Positions 1 to 6,150 of a stretch of DNA of 10,896 bases are shown here, one piece after another. Source of the stretch: Methylocystis sp. (GTDB taxonomy: Bacteria > Pseudomonadota > Alphaproteobacteria > Rhizobiales > Beijerinckiaceae); assembly GCA_023253795.1 (NCBI GenBank), contig JALRFG010000050.1, positions 1 to 10,896 on the forward strand, given 5' to 3'. A model generated the notes under the pieces. That model had not been told where the DNA came from and searched no databases. It worked only from the letters and a program-made list of their open reading frames with translations. Made by a program: the position numbers and the translations under genes. Position 1 is the stretch's first letter, and each line of letters starts with the position of its first letter.

Positions 1-1
1 C

Positions 2-172
2 TATGTGTTCGAAGGCCTGCGTGGCGTGTTGATCCACCATCAAATCCGCTGGGATCTTCTGGCGCAGGGCTTTGCAATTGATCTGGTGATGTTCGCGGCG
101 GCCGCTACAGCCTTTGGGCTGTTTCTGAAAAGCGCGCGGCGCGCCGGCGTGCTGCTTCAATCGGGCGAGTGA
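2..172 (+). CDS. ABC-2 type transporter permease, C-terminal fragment
   Basis: This is the last 56 residues of a gene that begins before the window. The frame opens with YVFEGLRGVLIHH, which resembles the stretch before the last membrane helix of ABC-2 exporter permeases (a 'hPxxYxFEGhR' pattern). A hydrophobic segment follows (about residues 27-46 of the fragment: AIDLVMFAAAATAFGLFLKS) and then a short basic cytoplasmic tail. Such permeases pair with an ATP-binding subunit to export lipids, polysaccharides, drugs or other substrates across the inner membrane. The substrate cannot be read from this fragment, and the ATPase is presumably upstream. The TGA stop (170-172) overlaps the start of the next gene (GTGATG), which suggests coupled translation with tlyA. 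The family call rests on a short piece, so it is moderate. Confidence 0.6.
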   Translation, partial: YVFEGLRGVLIHHQIRWDLLAQGFAIDLVMFAAAATAFGLFLKSARRAGVLLQSGE

Positions 173-900
173 TGACGACGAAACGCGCCGACCTGATCTT
201 GCATGAGCTTGGCTTCTTTGAAAGCCGCGCCAAAGCGCGAGCGGCCATTGAGGCTGGACTTGTCAGCATCGATGGCAGCCTTGTGACAAAGCCGTCGACC
301 CCGGTCGCGGAGACGGCGCAGATCGTCGCATCGGCGCCGCATCCCTGGGTGTCGCGCGGCGGCGTCAAGCTTGATCATGCGCTGACGCATTTTTCTGTCG
401 ATCCGACAGGTCGCTATTGTCTCGATGTCGGCGCCTCGACCGGCGGCTTCACCGATGTGCTGCTGGCGAAAGGCGCGCGGCATGTCGTGGCGGTCGATGT
501 CGGTCGCGATCAATTACATCCAAGATTGCGCAGCGATCCCCGCGTGACCTCTCTGGAAGCGCAGGACATACGCACGCTTGCGGCGGATCGTCTGGTTGAG
601 CCGCCGTCTCTTGTCGTCGTCGACGCCAGTTTCATTGCGCTCACCACGCTGCTATCGTCGATGACATCGCTGGCCGCTCGCTCGGCGGAGCTTGTCGCGC
701 TGGTCAAACCGCAATTTGAAGCCGGCCGCGGCGCGACAAAAAAGGGCGTCGTACGCGATGAAAAAATCCATGCCGACGCCTGCGCGCGGGTTGTTGATGC
801 GCTGGGCGAGCTTGGCTGGCAGGTTTCAGGCGTGATCCCCTCCCCAATTGCGGGTGGCGACGGTAATCGTGAGTTTCTCCTTCATGCGGCGCGCAAATGA
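172..900 (+). CDS. tlyA: TlyA family rRNA (cytidine-2'-O)-methyltransferase
   Basis: TlyA proteins use S-adenosylmethionine to methylate ribose 2'-OH of cytidines in rRNA; the Mycobacterium enzyme modifies both 16S and 23S rRNA, and its loss gives capreomycin resistance. Numbering below starts at a GTG at 169; the adjacent ATG at 172 is an equally possible start, giving 242 residues. Residues 5-45 form an S4 RNA-binding domain (RADLILHELGFFESR, then IEAGLVSIDG). An FtsJ/RrmJ-like methyltransferase domain follows: SRGGVKL (62-68), the SAM-binding LDVGASTGGFTD (85-96), VVVDASF (149-155), LVKPQFE (178-184) and GGDGNREFLL (229-238). The K-D-K-E catalytic set of 2'-O-methyltransferases is present as K67, D152, K180 and E235, so the enzyme looks intact and of normal length. 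Its stop overlaps the ATG of the next RNA methyltransferase (ATGA). Short-form TlyA proteins without the full N-terminal S4 part exist; this is not one of them. Confidence 0.93.
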   Translation: MTTKRADLILHELGFFESRAKARAAIEAGLVSIDGSLVTKPSTPVAETAQIVASAPHPWVSRGGVKLDHALTHFSVDPTGRYCLDVGASTGGFTDVLLAKGARHVVAVDVGRDQLHPRLRSDPRVTSLEAQDIRTLAADRLVEPPSLVVVDASFIALTTLLSSMTSLAARSAELVALVKPQFEAGRGATKKGVVRDEKIHADACARVVDALGELGWQVSGVIPSPIAGGDGNREFLLHAARK

Positions 901-2159
901 AACAATTATTGATTGATCGTCTGGGGTCGCGTGGCGAAGGGATCGCAACATGTGAGGGACGACGCGTCTTCGTTCCCTATGCGCTGGCCGGCGAAACAGT
1001 CGGCGCAGAAATTGATGGCGATCACGCGCGGCTGGTCAAGCTTGTTACGCCGTCGCCTGATCGCATTGCGCCGATGTGCGATCATTTTGGCGATTGCGGC
1101 GGCTGCGCTGTGCAGACGCTGCGATCAGAGGCCTATATCGGCTGGAAACGCAGTCTCGTCGAAACCGCTTTGCGCAACGCCGGTCTGGATTTTCCGGTTG
1201 GTCCGCTGATCGATGCGCATGGCGCCGGTCGCCGTCGCGTCACCTTTCATGCGCGTTTCGAGCAGGAGGAGACGCGCGTCGGCTTCATGGCGGCGCGGTC
1301 GCATCGTTTGATTGAGATCGAAGCCTGTCCGTTGTTGACGCCGGAGCTGGCCGGCGCGCCTGTGGCGGCGCGTATCCTTGCGGCTGCGCTCGCGACGCGC
1401 GGCAAGCCGCTTGATATCGCCATTACCGCTACACTGGACGGACTTGATGTCGATCTGCGCGGCGCCGGCCCGCTGACCGATGCGGAAAGCGCGGCGCTGG
1501 TCGCTGCGGCGAAGACGCTCGATCTTGCGCGCCTGACCAATCACGGTCGCCTTGTCGCGCTCGGGCGTATGCCTTGCGTCGATGTGGGGGGCATACGTAC
1601 GCCTTTGCCGCCCGGCGCCTTCCTTCAAGCGACGCAGGCGGGAGAGGCGGCGATCGCGCTTCGCGTACTAGCGGGCGCGAAGGGCGCCAAGCGCGTCGCC
1701 GATCTGTTTTGCGGCGTGGGCGCTTTCGCTCTCAGGCTCGCAGAATTTTCGGCGGTGTCGGCCTATGACAGCAGCGCGCCGGCGATTGACGCTTTGCAGA
1801 CGGCGGTGCGCGGCGCGCGCGGTCTGCGTCCGGTGCAGGCGGAAAGCCGCGATCTTTTCGAGCGTCCGCTCACGGCGAAGGAGCTCGCCGGCTTCGATTG
1901 CGTGGTTTTCGATCCACCGCGCGCTGGCGCTGCGGCGCAAGCGGCCGAGCTGGCGAAGGCCGGCGTGCCGCTCGTGATTGCCGTATCTTGCAATGCACAA
2001 AGTTTTTGCCGCGACGCCGCAATTTTACGCGACGGCGGCTATTCCACAGACGAACTCACGCCGATCGACCAGTTTCGCTTCTCTCCACACCTGGAAATCG
2101 TCGCGATTTTTCGCCGCGCGAATGAGAAAAAATCCGGCCGCCGGCGGCTGTTAGGCTGA
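897..2159 (+). CDS. TrmA/RlmD-type RNA (uracil-5-)-methyltransferase
   Basis: A 420-residue class I SAM-dependent RNA m5U methyltransferase of the RumA/RlmD/TrmA superfamily. Residues 1-50 look like a TRAM RNA-binding domain. Four cysteines are placed to bind a 4Fe-4S cluster, as in E. coli RlmD: C61, C67 and C70 (CDHFGDCGGC) and C144 (EACPLL). The methyltransferase core has DLFCGVGAFAL (269-279), the substrate-binding FDPPRAG (338-344), the nucleophilic cysteine C365 in VSCNAQSFCRD, and the likely general base E400 in SPHLEIVAIF. The Fe-S cluster and TRAM domain favour a 23S rRNA target (U1939-like, as RlmD) over tRNA U54, but the exact base cannot be decided from sequence. It overlaps tlyA by 4 bases (ATGA), so two rRNA-modifying enzymes are probably made together. 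The C-terminus is a short basic tail (KKSGRRRLLG). Nothing key is missing. Confidence 0.9.
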   Translation: MKQLLIDRLGSRGEGIATCEGRRVFVPYALAGETVGAEIDGDHARLVKLVTPSPDRIAPMCDHFGDCGGCAVQTLRSEAYIGWKRSLVETALRNAGLDFPVGPLIDAHGAGRRRVTFHARFEQEETRVGFMAARSHRLIEIEACPLLTPELAGAPVAARILAAALATRGKPLDIAITATLDGLDVDLRGAGPLTDAESAALVAAAKTLDLARLTNHGRLVALGRMPCVDVGGIRTPLPPGAFLQATQAGEAAIALRVLAGAKGAKRVADLFCGVGAFALRLAEFSAVSAYDSSAPAIDALQTAVRGARGLRPVQAESRDLFERPLTAKELAGFDCVVFDPPRAGAAAQAAELAKAGVPLVIAVSCNAQSFCRDAAILRDGGYSTDELTPIDQFRFSPHLEIVAIFRRANEKKSGRRRLLG

Positions 2160-2271
2160 GTTTCCCGCGGAATCGGCGGTTTTCCTTAAGATGCGAGAAA
2201 GGATGCTGTGCCGAAAATGTCGCATCGGGCGGGATAAAAGCGCGTTTTGGGTAGGCGGCTCATAAAGCCGG

Positions 2272-2299
2272 TTGACGAATCCAAAAACGGGCATAGGAT
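2272..2299 (+). promoter_or_regulatory. candidate sigma-70 type promoter for the small peptide gene and dehydrogenase
   Basis: TTGACG at 2272-2277 and TAGGAT at 2294-2299 are separated by 16 bases, a fair match to a housekeeping -35/-10 pair. A short inverted repeat, CGGCT-CATAA-AGCCG (2256-2270), ends just before the -35 box and could be an operator, or chance. The start of transcription would fall near 2306, leaving a leader of about 57 bases before the ATG at 2363. The stretch 2160-2362 holds no other gene that I can see. A weak hairpin with a T-tract (CCGC-GGAATCG-GCGG-TTTT, near 2166) follows the upstream operon but has only four pairs, so I do not call it a terminator. Confidence 0.4.
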
Positions 2300-2362
2300 T
2301 TGCGATGTGTCCTGCGTAATAAGAAACCGCTTTGGTTTCCGTGAGCTGGAAGGAGATGTGTC

Positions 2363-2482
2363 ATGATGACTGCGCTAATCGCCGCAACATTGTGTAGTGT
2401 CGTCCTCATGAGTGCCCCGGCGGCGGCGCGCTCGTATGTTTATGCTCGTAAGAGAGACGTTCGCAAACGTTACCCGCACTGA
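2363..2482 (+). CDS. small secreted basic peptide (39 aa), unknown function
   Basis: An ATG at 2363 is preceded by a strong ribosome binding site, GGAAGGAG (2348-2355), with a 7-base spacer; this is one of the best in the window. The 39-residue product begins with a hydrophobic segment (MMTALIAATLCSVVLMSA) ending in a signal-peptidase-like site, APAAA|RS. The predicted mature part is only about 17 residues and strongly basic and tyrosine-rich (RSYVYARKRDVRKRYPH). The signal lacks positive residues at its very start, which is a weakness. I do not recognise a family; small Arg/Tyr/His-rich exported proteins of unknown function are common in Hyphomicrobiales. Its 3' half overlaps the possible upstream starts of the dehydrogenase in another frame, so it may instead act as a leader peptide coupling translation to that gene. 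The sequence supports an expressed frame but not a function. Confidence 0.5.
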   Translation: MMTALIAATLCSVVLMSAPAAARSYVYARKRDVRKRYPH

Positions 2483-3941
2483 TGAGCATTGGTGGAAAAG
2501 GGCGCACGCGCTGACATTAACGTCTGATCGGTTCGACGCGCCCACAACGATTGATCGTCTAACGACGATTGTCGGACGGTCTGCTGTAATAGAAAATCCG
2601 GCGGATCTGGGCGCATATGTGTCCGAACCGCGCGGCCAATATCATGGCCGCGCCCTGTGTATGGTTGAGCCTGAAACGCCCGAAAAAGTCGCCGCGTTTC
2701 TCGCCTTTTGTCACACGCATAAAATCGGGGTCGTGCCGCAGGGCGGCAACACCGGCCTTGTTGGCGGTCAAACGCCTGACGCCAGCGCCCACCAAATCAT
2801 TCTCTCGCTACGACGTCTGCGCGCTATTCGCGAGATTGATCCGTCTTCCGATGCGCTCACGGTTGAAGCCGGCGTAACGCTTCGGGAAACGCAGGAAGCG
2901 GCGGCTTCGGTCAATCGCTATTTTCCGCTTTCACTCGCGTCGGAGGGAAGTTGCACAATTGGCGGCAATATCGCCACCAACGCCGGCGGCGTTCATGTGC
3001 TCGCTTATGGCATGATGCGCGATCTCGTTCTCGGTCTTGAGGTGGCGCTCGCCGACGGGCGTCTGTTGTCGACGCTCGGTAAATTGCGCAAGGACAACAC
3101 CGGTTACGATCTGACGCGCCTGTTCATCGGCTCGGAAGGCACGCTTGGCGTCATCACCGCCGCAACCCTGAAGCTTTATCCACGTCCGTGCGGACATGCT
3201 GTCGCTTTTGTCGGTATGAACGATCCGTCACAGGCGTTGTCGCTGCTTGCTTTCATCAAGGAGCGCGCCGGTCCGGCGTTGCAGGCCTTTGAGCTGATCC
3301 CGCGTCTGGGAATCGATTTTGTGACGCAACACATCCCCGGCGCGCGCGATCCGCTGGCTGCGCCGCATCGCTGGTATGCGCTGGTTGAGCTGGCGGGTTT
3401 CGCAGACCGGGACGTCGATACGCTCGCCGCGCATATATTTGAAGAGGCGCTGGCGCAGGGCTATGTGGCGGACGCCACGCTGGCGCATTCGCTTGATCAG
3501 GCGGCGGCCTTATGGAAATTGCGTGAAAGCCTGTCAGAGGCGCAAAAGCGCGAAGGCGGGTCGATCAAGCATGATATCTCCATCGCCGTGAATCAGATTC
3601 CCGACTTCATCAAGACGGCCGCGCAGCGTCTTGGCGAAGCTTTTCCCGCTGCGCGGCCGGTTCCCTTCGGTCATATGGGCGATGGTAATCTGCATTATAA
3701 TGTTTCGCAGCCTAAGGTCGGCGACAAACAGGCGTTTCTTGCGCAGCGCGCCGAGATCAACGCCATTGTGCACGGACTTGTACAGGAATTTGGCGGCTCT
3801 ATTTCCGCCGAGCACGGGATTGGCGTTCTCAAACGCGATTTGCTGAAGCAGGTGAAAGATCCGGTCGCGCTGGATCTCATGCGCGCGATCAAGTCGACGC
3901 TTGATCCGGCTGGAATTCTTAATCCCGGAAAATTGCTTTAA
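2436..3941 (+). CDS. FAD-binding 2-hydroxyacid dehydrogenase (D-lactate / D-2-hydroxyglutarate type)
   Basis: A flavoprotein of the GlcD/Dld/D2HGDH family (FAD_binding_4 plus FAD-oxidase C-terminal domains), which oxidises D-2-hydroxyacids to 2-oxoacids and passes electrons to a quinone, cytochrome or ETF. Numbered from a GTG at 2412: FAD pyrophosphate loop PQGGNTGLVGG (109-119), GSCTIGGNIATNAGG (179-193), NTGYDLTRLFIGSEGTLG (229-246). In the C-terminal half, GHMGDGNLH (420-428) and SAEHGIG (465-471) supply H421, H428, E467 and H468, the positions that bind metal and substrate in D2HGDH-like enzymes; the end LDPAGILNPGKLL is typical. Family homology begins only near residue 47. In-frame ATGs at 2436 and 2442 lack a ribosome binding site and sit inside the small peptide gene; a CTG at 2511 after AAAAGGG is another option. 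Exact substrate is undetermined; no glcE/glcF neighbours are present. Confidence 0.88.
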   Translation: MFMLVRETFANVTRTDEHWWKRAHALTLTSDRFDAPTTIDRLTTIVGRSAVIENPADLGAYVSEPRGQYHGRALCMVEPETPEKVAAFLAFCHTHKIGVVPQGGNTGLVGGQTPDASAHQIILSLRRLRAIREIDPSSDALTVEAGVTLRETQEAAASVNRYFPLSLASEGSCTIGGNIATNAGGVHVLAYGMMRDLVLGLEVALADGRLLSTLGKLRKDNTGYDLTRLFIGSEGTLGVITAATLKLYPRPCGHAVAFVGMNDPSQALSLLAFIKERAGPALQAFELIPRLGIDFVTQHIPGARDPLAAPHRWYALVELAGFADRDVDTLAAHIFEEALAQGYVADATLAHSLDQAAALWKLRESLSEAQKREGGSIKHDISIAVNQIPDFIKTAAQRLGEAFPAARPVPFGHMGDGNLHYNVSQPKVGDKQAFLAQRAEINAIVHGLVQEFGGSISAEHGIGVLKRDLLKQVKDPVALDLMRAIKSTLDPAGILNPGKLL

Positions 3942-3950
3942 CGATTTTGC

Positions 3951-4655
3951 CTAGACCATTGGTCGTTGTAGCGGCGCCTGCACGTCAGGGCCCATCGCCG
4001 TCGCTTTATTGATCGCCGGACCGATTTCAAAAAATGTCAGCGCATCTTCATCAATGGGTTTCATGAGCGTCGCCGCTTCGCGCACATCAACGGCGTCACA
4101 ATCCAGCCAGCGCGCAAAATTCTTGCGTTCGATGATGACCGGCATGCGCTCATGAATCGCGACTGTCGCGCCATTCGCTTCTGTCGTGAGAATGCAGGCG
4201 GTGTCGATCTCCGATCCATCGGGGCTGAGATAGGGCTCCCATAATCCGGCGAGGCCCATAGGTTCGCCGTCTGCGCGTCGAAACAGAAACGCGCGCCGCG
4301 CCGTCTTGCCGTCGATCTTGAACCGCAACCATTCGTAATAGGCGTCGGCAGGAATGAGACAGCGTCGTCTCCGCAGCGCGTTCCGAAAGCTCGCTTTCTC
4401 AGCGGCGGTTTCGGCGCGGGCGTTGATCAGCAAGGGAAAGTTTTGCGTGTCCTTCACAAAGCCGGGAAGGAATCCCCAGCGCACAAGCTGGAAATGGCGT
4501 CGAAACTCTCCCATCGTATCGCGGCCGCCGGTGACGATGGCGATCGGTTGCGTCGGGGCGATGTTATAGCGCGGCGGAAAATTGGGCCGTTCCTCATAGC
4601 CGAACGTCTGGCGAAGCGCCTCAGGTTCGCAGCTCAGCGCAAAACGCCCGCACAT
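3951..4655 (-). CDS. SRAP-domain protein (YedK/HMCES family)
   Basis: SRAP proteins recognise abasic sites in single-stranded DNA and form a stable thiazolidine crosslink through the cysteine exposed after removal of Met1, shielding the site during replication. The start is fixed by the motif MCGRF, since Cys2 must become the N-terminus; the same frame is open 129 bases further upstream, but that stretch lies inside the preceding gene. The 234-residue product is the usual length. Active-site residues match E. coli YedK: C2, N78 in LINARAET, E108 in IPADAYYEW and H168 in IHERMPVI; RYNIAPTQ (29-36) and RWGFLP (59-64) are also typical. A plausible ribosome binding site, AGGAA, lies in the 13-base gap after the crotonase gene, so the two are probably co-transcribed. 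It ends 9 bases from the oppositely oriented dehydrogenase gene. Confidence 0.95.
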   Translation of the reverse strand: MCGRFALSCEPEALRQTFGYEERPNFPPRYNIAPTQPIAIVTGGRDTMGEFRRHFQLVRWGFLPGFVKDTQNFPLLINARAETAAEKASFRNALRRRRCLIPADAYYEWLRFKIDGKTARRAFLFRRADGEPMGLAGLWEPYLSPDGSEIDTACILTTEANGATVAIHERMPVIIERKNFARWLDCDAVDVREAATLMKPIDEDALTFFEIGPAINKATAMGPDVQAPLQRPMV

Positions 4656-4668
4656 CTGGCTTTTCCTG

Positions 4669-5412
4669 TCAGGCGCGAGAGAAAAAAGCCGCCAGTCGCG
4701 CCCGCGTCTCGGGCGTCGCCAGCGCGCGAGCGAAAAGCTGCGCTTCGGCGTCGATCTGCGCGCGTAATTTCGCTGGATCGCCACGCAGCAGGCGACGCGA
4801 ATCGATCAGCGCCTGTGCGGGTTTAGCGGCGAGGCGTCGCGCTGCGTCACGGGCGCGTTCGACAAGCTGCGGCGCCGGCGCGAGCGCATTGGCGAGGCCG
4901 ATGCGAAACGCGTCCTCGCCCGAGAAAGGCTCGCCGAGCAGCAGATATTGCGCCGCCCGGGCCATGCCGAGGCGCTGGGGCGCCAACAGGCTCACCCCGG
5001 CTTCCGGCACAAGGCCGAGATCGATGAAGGGCATTCGCAACCGCGCCTCGGGCGCAATGTAGACAAGGTCGCAGTGAAAGAGCAGCGTTGCGCCAACGCC
5101 GATGGCGTCGCCGCTCACCGCCGCGACCATGGGCTTTTCAAAGACGGCGAGCATCCGAACGAAATGCAGCGCCGGAAAGGCTTCGATATCGTCGAGGTCG
5201 TCGCGGAAATCGGCGAGATCATTGCCGGCGGTGAAATCGCCGCCGGCGCCGGCGAAGACCACGGCGCGGATCGTATCGTCGCGTCCCGCCGCCATCAGCG
5301 CCTCGATCAGGGCGCGATACATGTCGCGATTGAGGGCGTTCTTCTTCTCTGGACGATTAAAGGTCAGGCAGAGAACGCCGTCGGTTGTCTCAACGAGAAT
5401 ATCTCCGGACAT
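4669..5412 (-). CDS. enoyl-CoA hydratase/isomerase family protein (crotonase fold), isomerase-like active site
   Basis: A 247-residue crotonase-fold protein acting on acyl-CoA thioesters, probably in fatty acid or related degradation in the cytoplasm. The start MSGDILVETT is chosen because homology begins there and GGAG precedes it by 7 bases; the frame stays open upstream to a TTG at 5553 but that extension crosses a terminator. Oxyanion-hole segments are present: GGDFTAGNDLADF (57-69) and VSGDAIGVGATLLFHCD (99-115). Compared with rat enoyl-CoA hydratase, the two catalytic glutamates (E144, E164) align with T109 and F129, while a glutamate is present at E137 in DLGLVPEAG, the position used by delta3-delta2 enoyl-CoA isomerases. 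Isomerase activity is therefore more likely than hydration; this rests on hand alignment. It precedes the SRAP gene by 13 bases. Confidence 0.85.
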   Translation of the reverse strand: MSGDILVETTDGVLCLTFNRPEKKNALNRDMYRALIEALMAAGRDDTIRAVVFAGAGGDFTAGNDLADFRDDLDDIEAFPALHFVRMLAVFEKPMVAAVSGDAIGVGATLLFHCDLVYIAPEARLRMPFIDLGLVPEAGVSLLAPQRLGMARAAQYLLLGEPFSGEDAFRIGLANALAPAPQLVERARDAARRLAAKPAQALIDSRRLLRGDPAKLRAQIDAEAQLFARALATPETRARLAAFFSRA

Positions 5413-5438
5413 GGTCGGCTCCGACGGGGGACTGTCCG

Positions 5439-5467
5439 AATCTAGACGAAGCGCGGGCGCCCGGAAA
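5439..5467 (-). promoter_or_regulatory. possible promoter for the crotonase-SRAP pair
   Basis: On the minus strand TTTCCG and TAGATT are separated by 17 bases (plus-strand CGGAAA 5462-5467 and AATCTA 5439-5444). It lies between the upstream terminator and the crotonase start, where a promoter is expected, and would give a leader of about 20 bases. The -35 match is weak, so this is a candidate by position more than by sequence. Confidence 0.25.
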
Positions 5468-5500
5468 CAGGCGATCGGGGCGGGGAACGACAGGGGGGCC

Positions 5501-5533
5501 AAAAAAGAAACGCCCGGGACGAACCCGGGCGTT
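5501..5533 (-). terminator. intrinsic terminator downstream of the META-domain gene
   Basis: CGCCCGGG (5511-5518) and CCCGGGCG (5524-5531) form a perfect 8-pair GC stem around ACGAA, extended by two A-T pairs. On the minus strand the stem runs straight into TTTCTTTTTT (plus strand 5501-5510), the classic arrangement. It ends transcription from the META gene about 100 bases past its stop and separates it from the crotonase gene. The 99-base stretch 5534-5632 shows no gene; it includes a soft AT-only inverted repeat near 5607-5624. Confidence 0.85.
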
Positions 5534-5632
5534 AAAGTTGACCTGTTACACAAGTTTGGACGTCGGGATAACGTTCGACCTGCCGAATGGTTCCCGCGTT
5601 GCGCGAAATTTTCAGAAAAAATTTACCGCCGC

Positions 5633-6043
5633 CTATTTCGTCCGCGTCAGGGTGACCAGCCGGTCGCCGCCTTCCCCGAATAAGGCGAGGTTTGAGCCGG
5701 TCAGGCTGTAGGTGCGGGTCGCCTCCAGTGCGGCGAGATAAGCGGTTTCGGTCCCGGCGAGCGGGCCAGGGCAGGCGCGGCGGGTCACGCCCATCCCGCC
5801 AAAGGAGATGGCCCCGTCCTTGAGCGTTGGCGCGCCGAAAATCCGGTTGCAGCCGATTGTCGAGGCGAAACGGCCATTTGCGGCAAATTCGACGAGTGTT
5901 TTAGCCGGATCGAAATGGGCGGCGCCATGGATCACCGTCACCCGCCAGCGTCCCAGCAGACGGGCGTCAGCCGCCGCCAGCCGCGTCGCCAGCATCAGCA
6001 TGGCGAGCGCAGCAAAGATCATTTTGCTGGTTTTGTGAGGCAT
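5633..6043 (-). CDS. exported META-domain (HslJ-like) protein
   Basis: A 136-residue protein with a typical signal peptide: basic start (MPHKTSK), hydrophobic core (MIFAALAMLMLA) and a cleavage site near LAAA|DA around residue 25. The mature part is a single META domain (about 28-134), recognised by LLGRWRV at the start, FAANGRFASTIGCNRIFG (53-70), then ISFGGMGVTRRACPG (79-93) and TETAYLAAL (98-106). META domains occur in E. coli heat-shock protein HslJ and in Leishmania META1; their biochemical role is not well established, though HslJ is linked to novobiocin resistance. C65 and C91 could form a disulfide in the periplasm. A ribosome binding site GGAG lies 9 bases upstream. It stands alone between two terminators, so it is probably its own transcription unit. 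Confidence 0.85.
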   Translation of the reverse strand: MPHKTSKMIFAALAMLMLATRLAAADARLLGRWRVTVIHGAAHFDPAKTLVEFAANGRFASTIGCNRIFGAPTLKDGAISFGGMGVTRRACPGPLAGTETAYLAALEATRTYSLTGSNLALFGEGGDRLVTLTRTK

Positions 6044-6079
6044 CGAACGTCTCTCCGTCAGCGTTCACGGCGGCGGTTA

Positions 6080-6113
6080 AATAAAACGGGCCCGGTCTAT
6101 TGGACCGGGCCCG
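6080..6113 (-). terminator. intrinsic terminator downstream of aqpZ
   Basis: CGGGCCCGGTC (6087-6097) pairs perfectly with GACCGGGCCCG (6103-6113) around the loop TATTG, an 11-pair GC-rich stem. Read on the minus strand it is followed by TTTTATTT (plus strand 6079-6086). It lies 37 bases past the aqpZ stop. On the plus strand a short T-run (6119-6123) also follows, but no plus-strand gene enters from the left, so the minus orientation is the meaningful one. Confidence 0.87.
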
Positions 6114-6150
6114 CGTGATTTTTCAACTCCCCGGGGGAGATCTGGAGGTC

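Noticed and set aside
2138..2182. GCCGCCGGCGGC palindrome and a CCGC/GCGG hairpin with TTTT after the m5U methyltransferase gene
   Set aside because: The palindrome lies in the coding end with no room for a loop, and the hairpin has only four pairs; not enough for a terminator call.
4656..4784. N-terminal extension of the SRAP gene
   Set aside because: SRAP chemistry needs Cys2 at the mature N-terminus, so the MCGRF start at 4655 is decisive; the extension overlaps the crotonase gene and is Arg-rich shadow sequence.
5413..5553. N-terminal extension of the crotonase gene to a TTG at 5553
   Set aside because: It would run through the terminator stem at 5511-5531, and homology and the ribosome binding site both point to 5412.
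5606..5624. AT-only inverted repeat (AAATTTT/AAAATTT) just past the META gene stop
   Set aside because: The stem is A-T only and weak, and a much better terminator lies about 80 bases further on.
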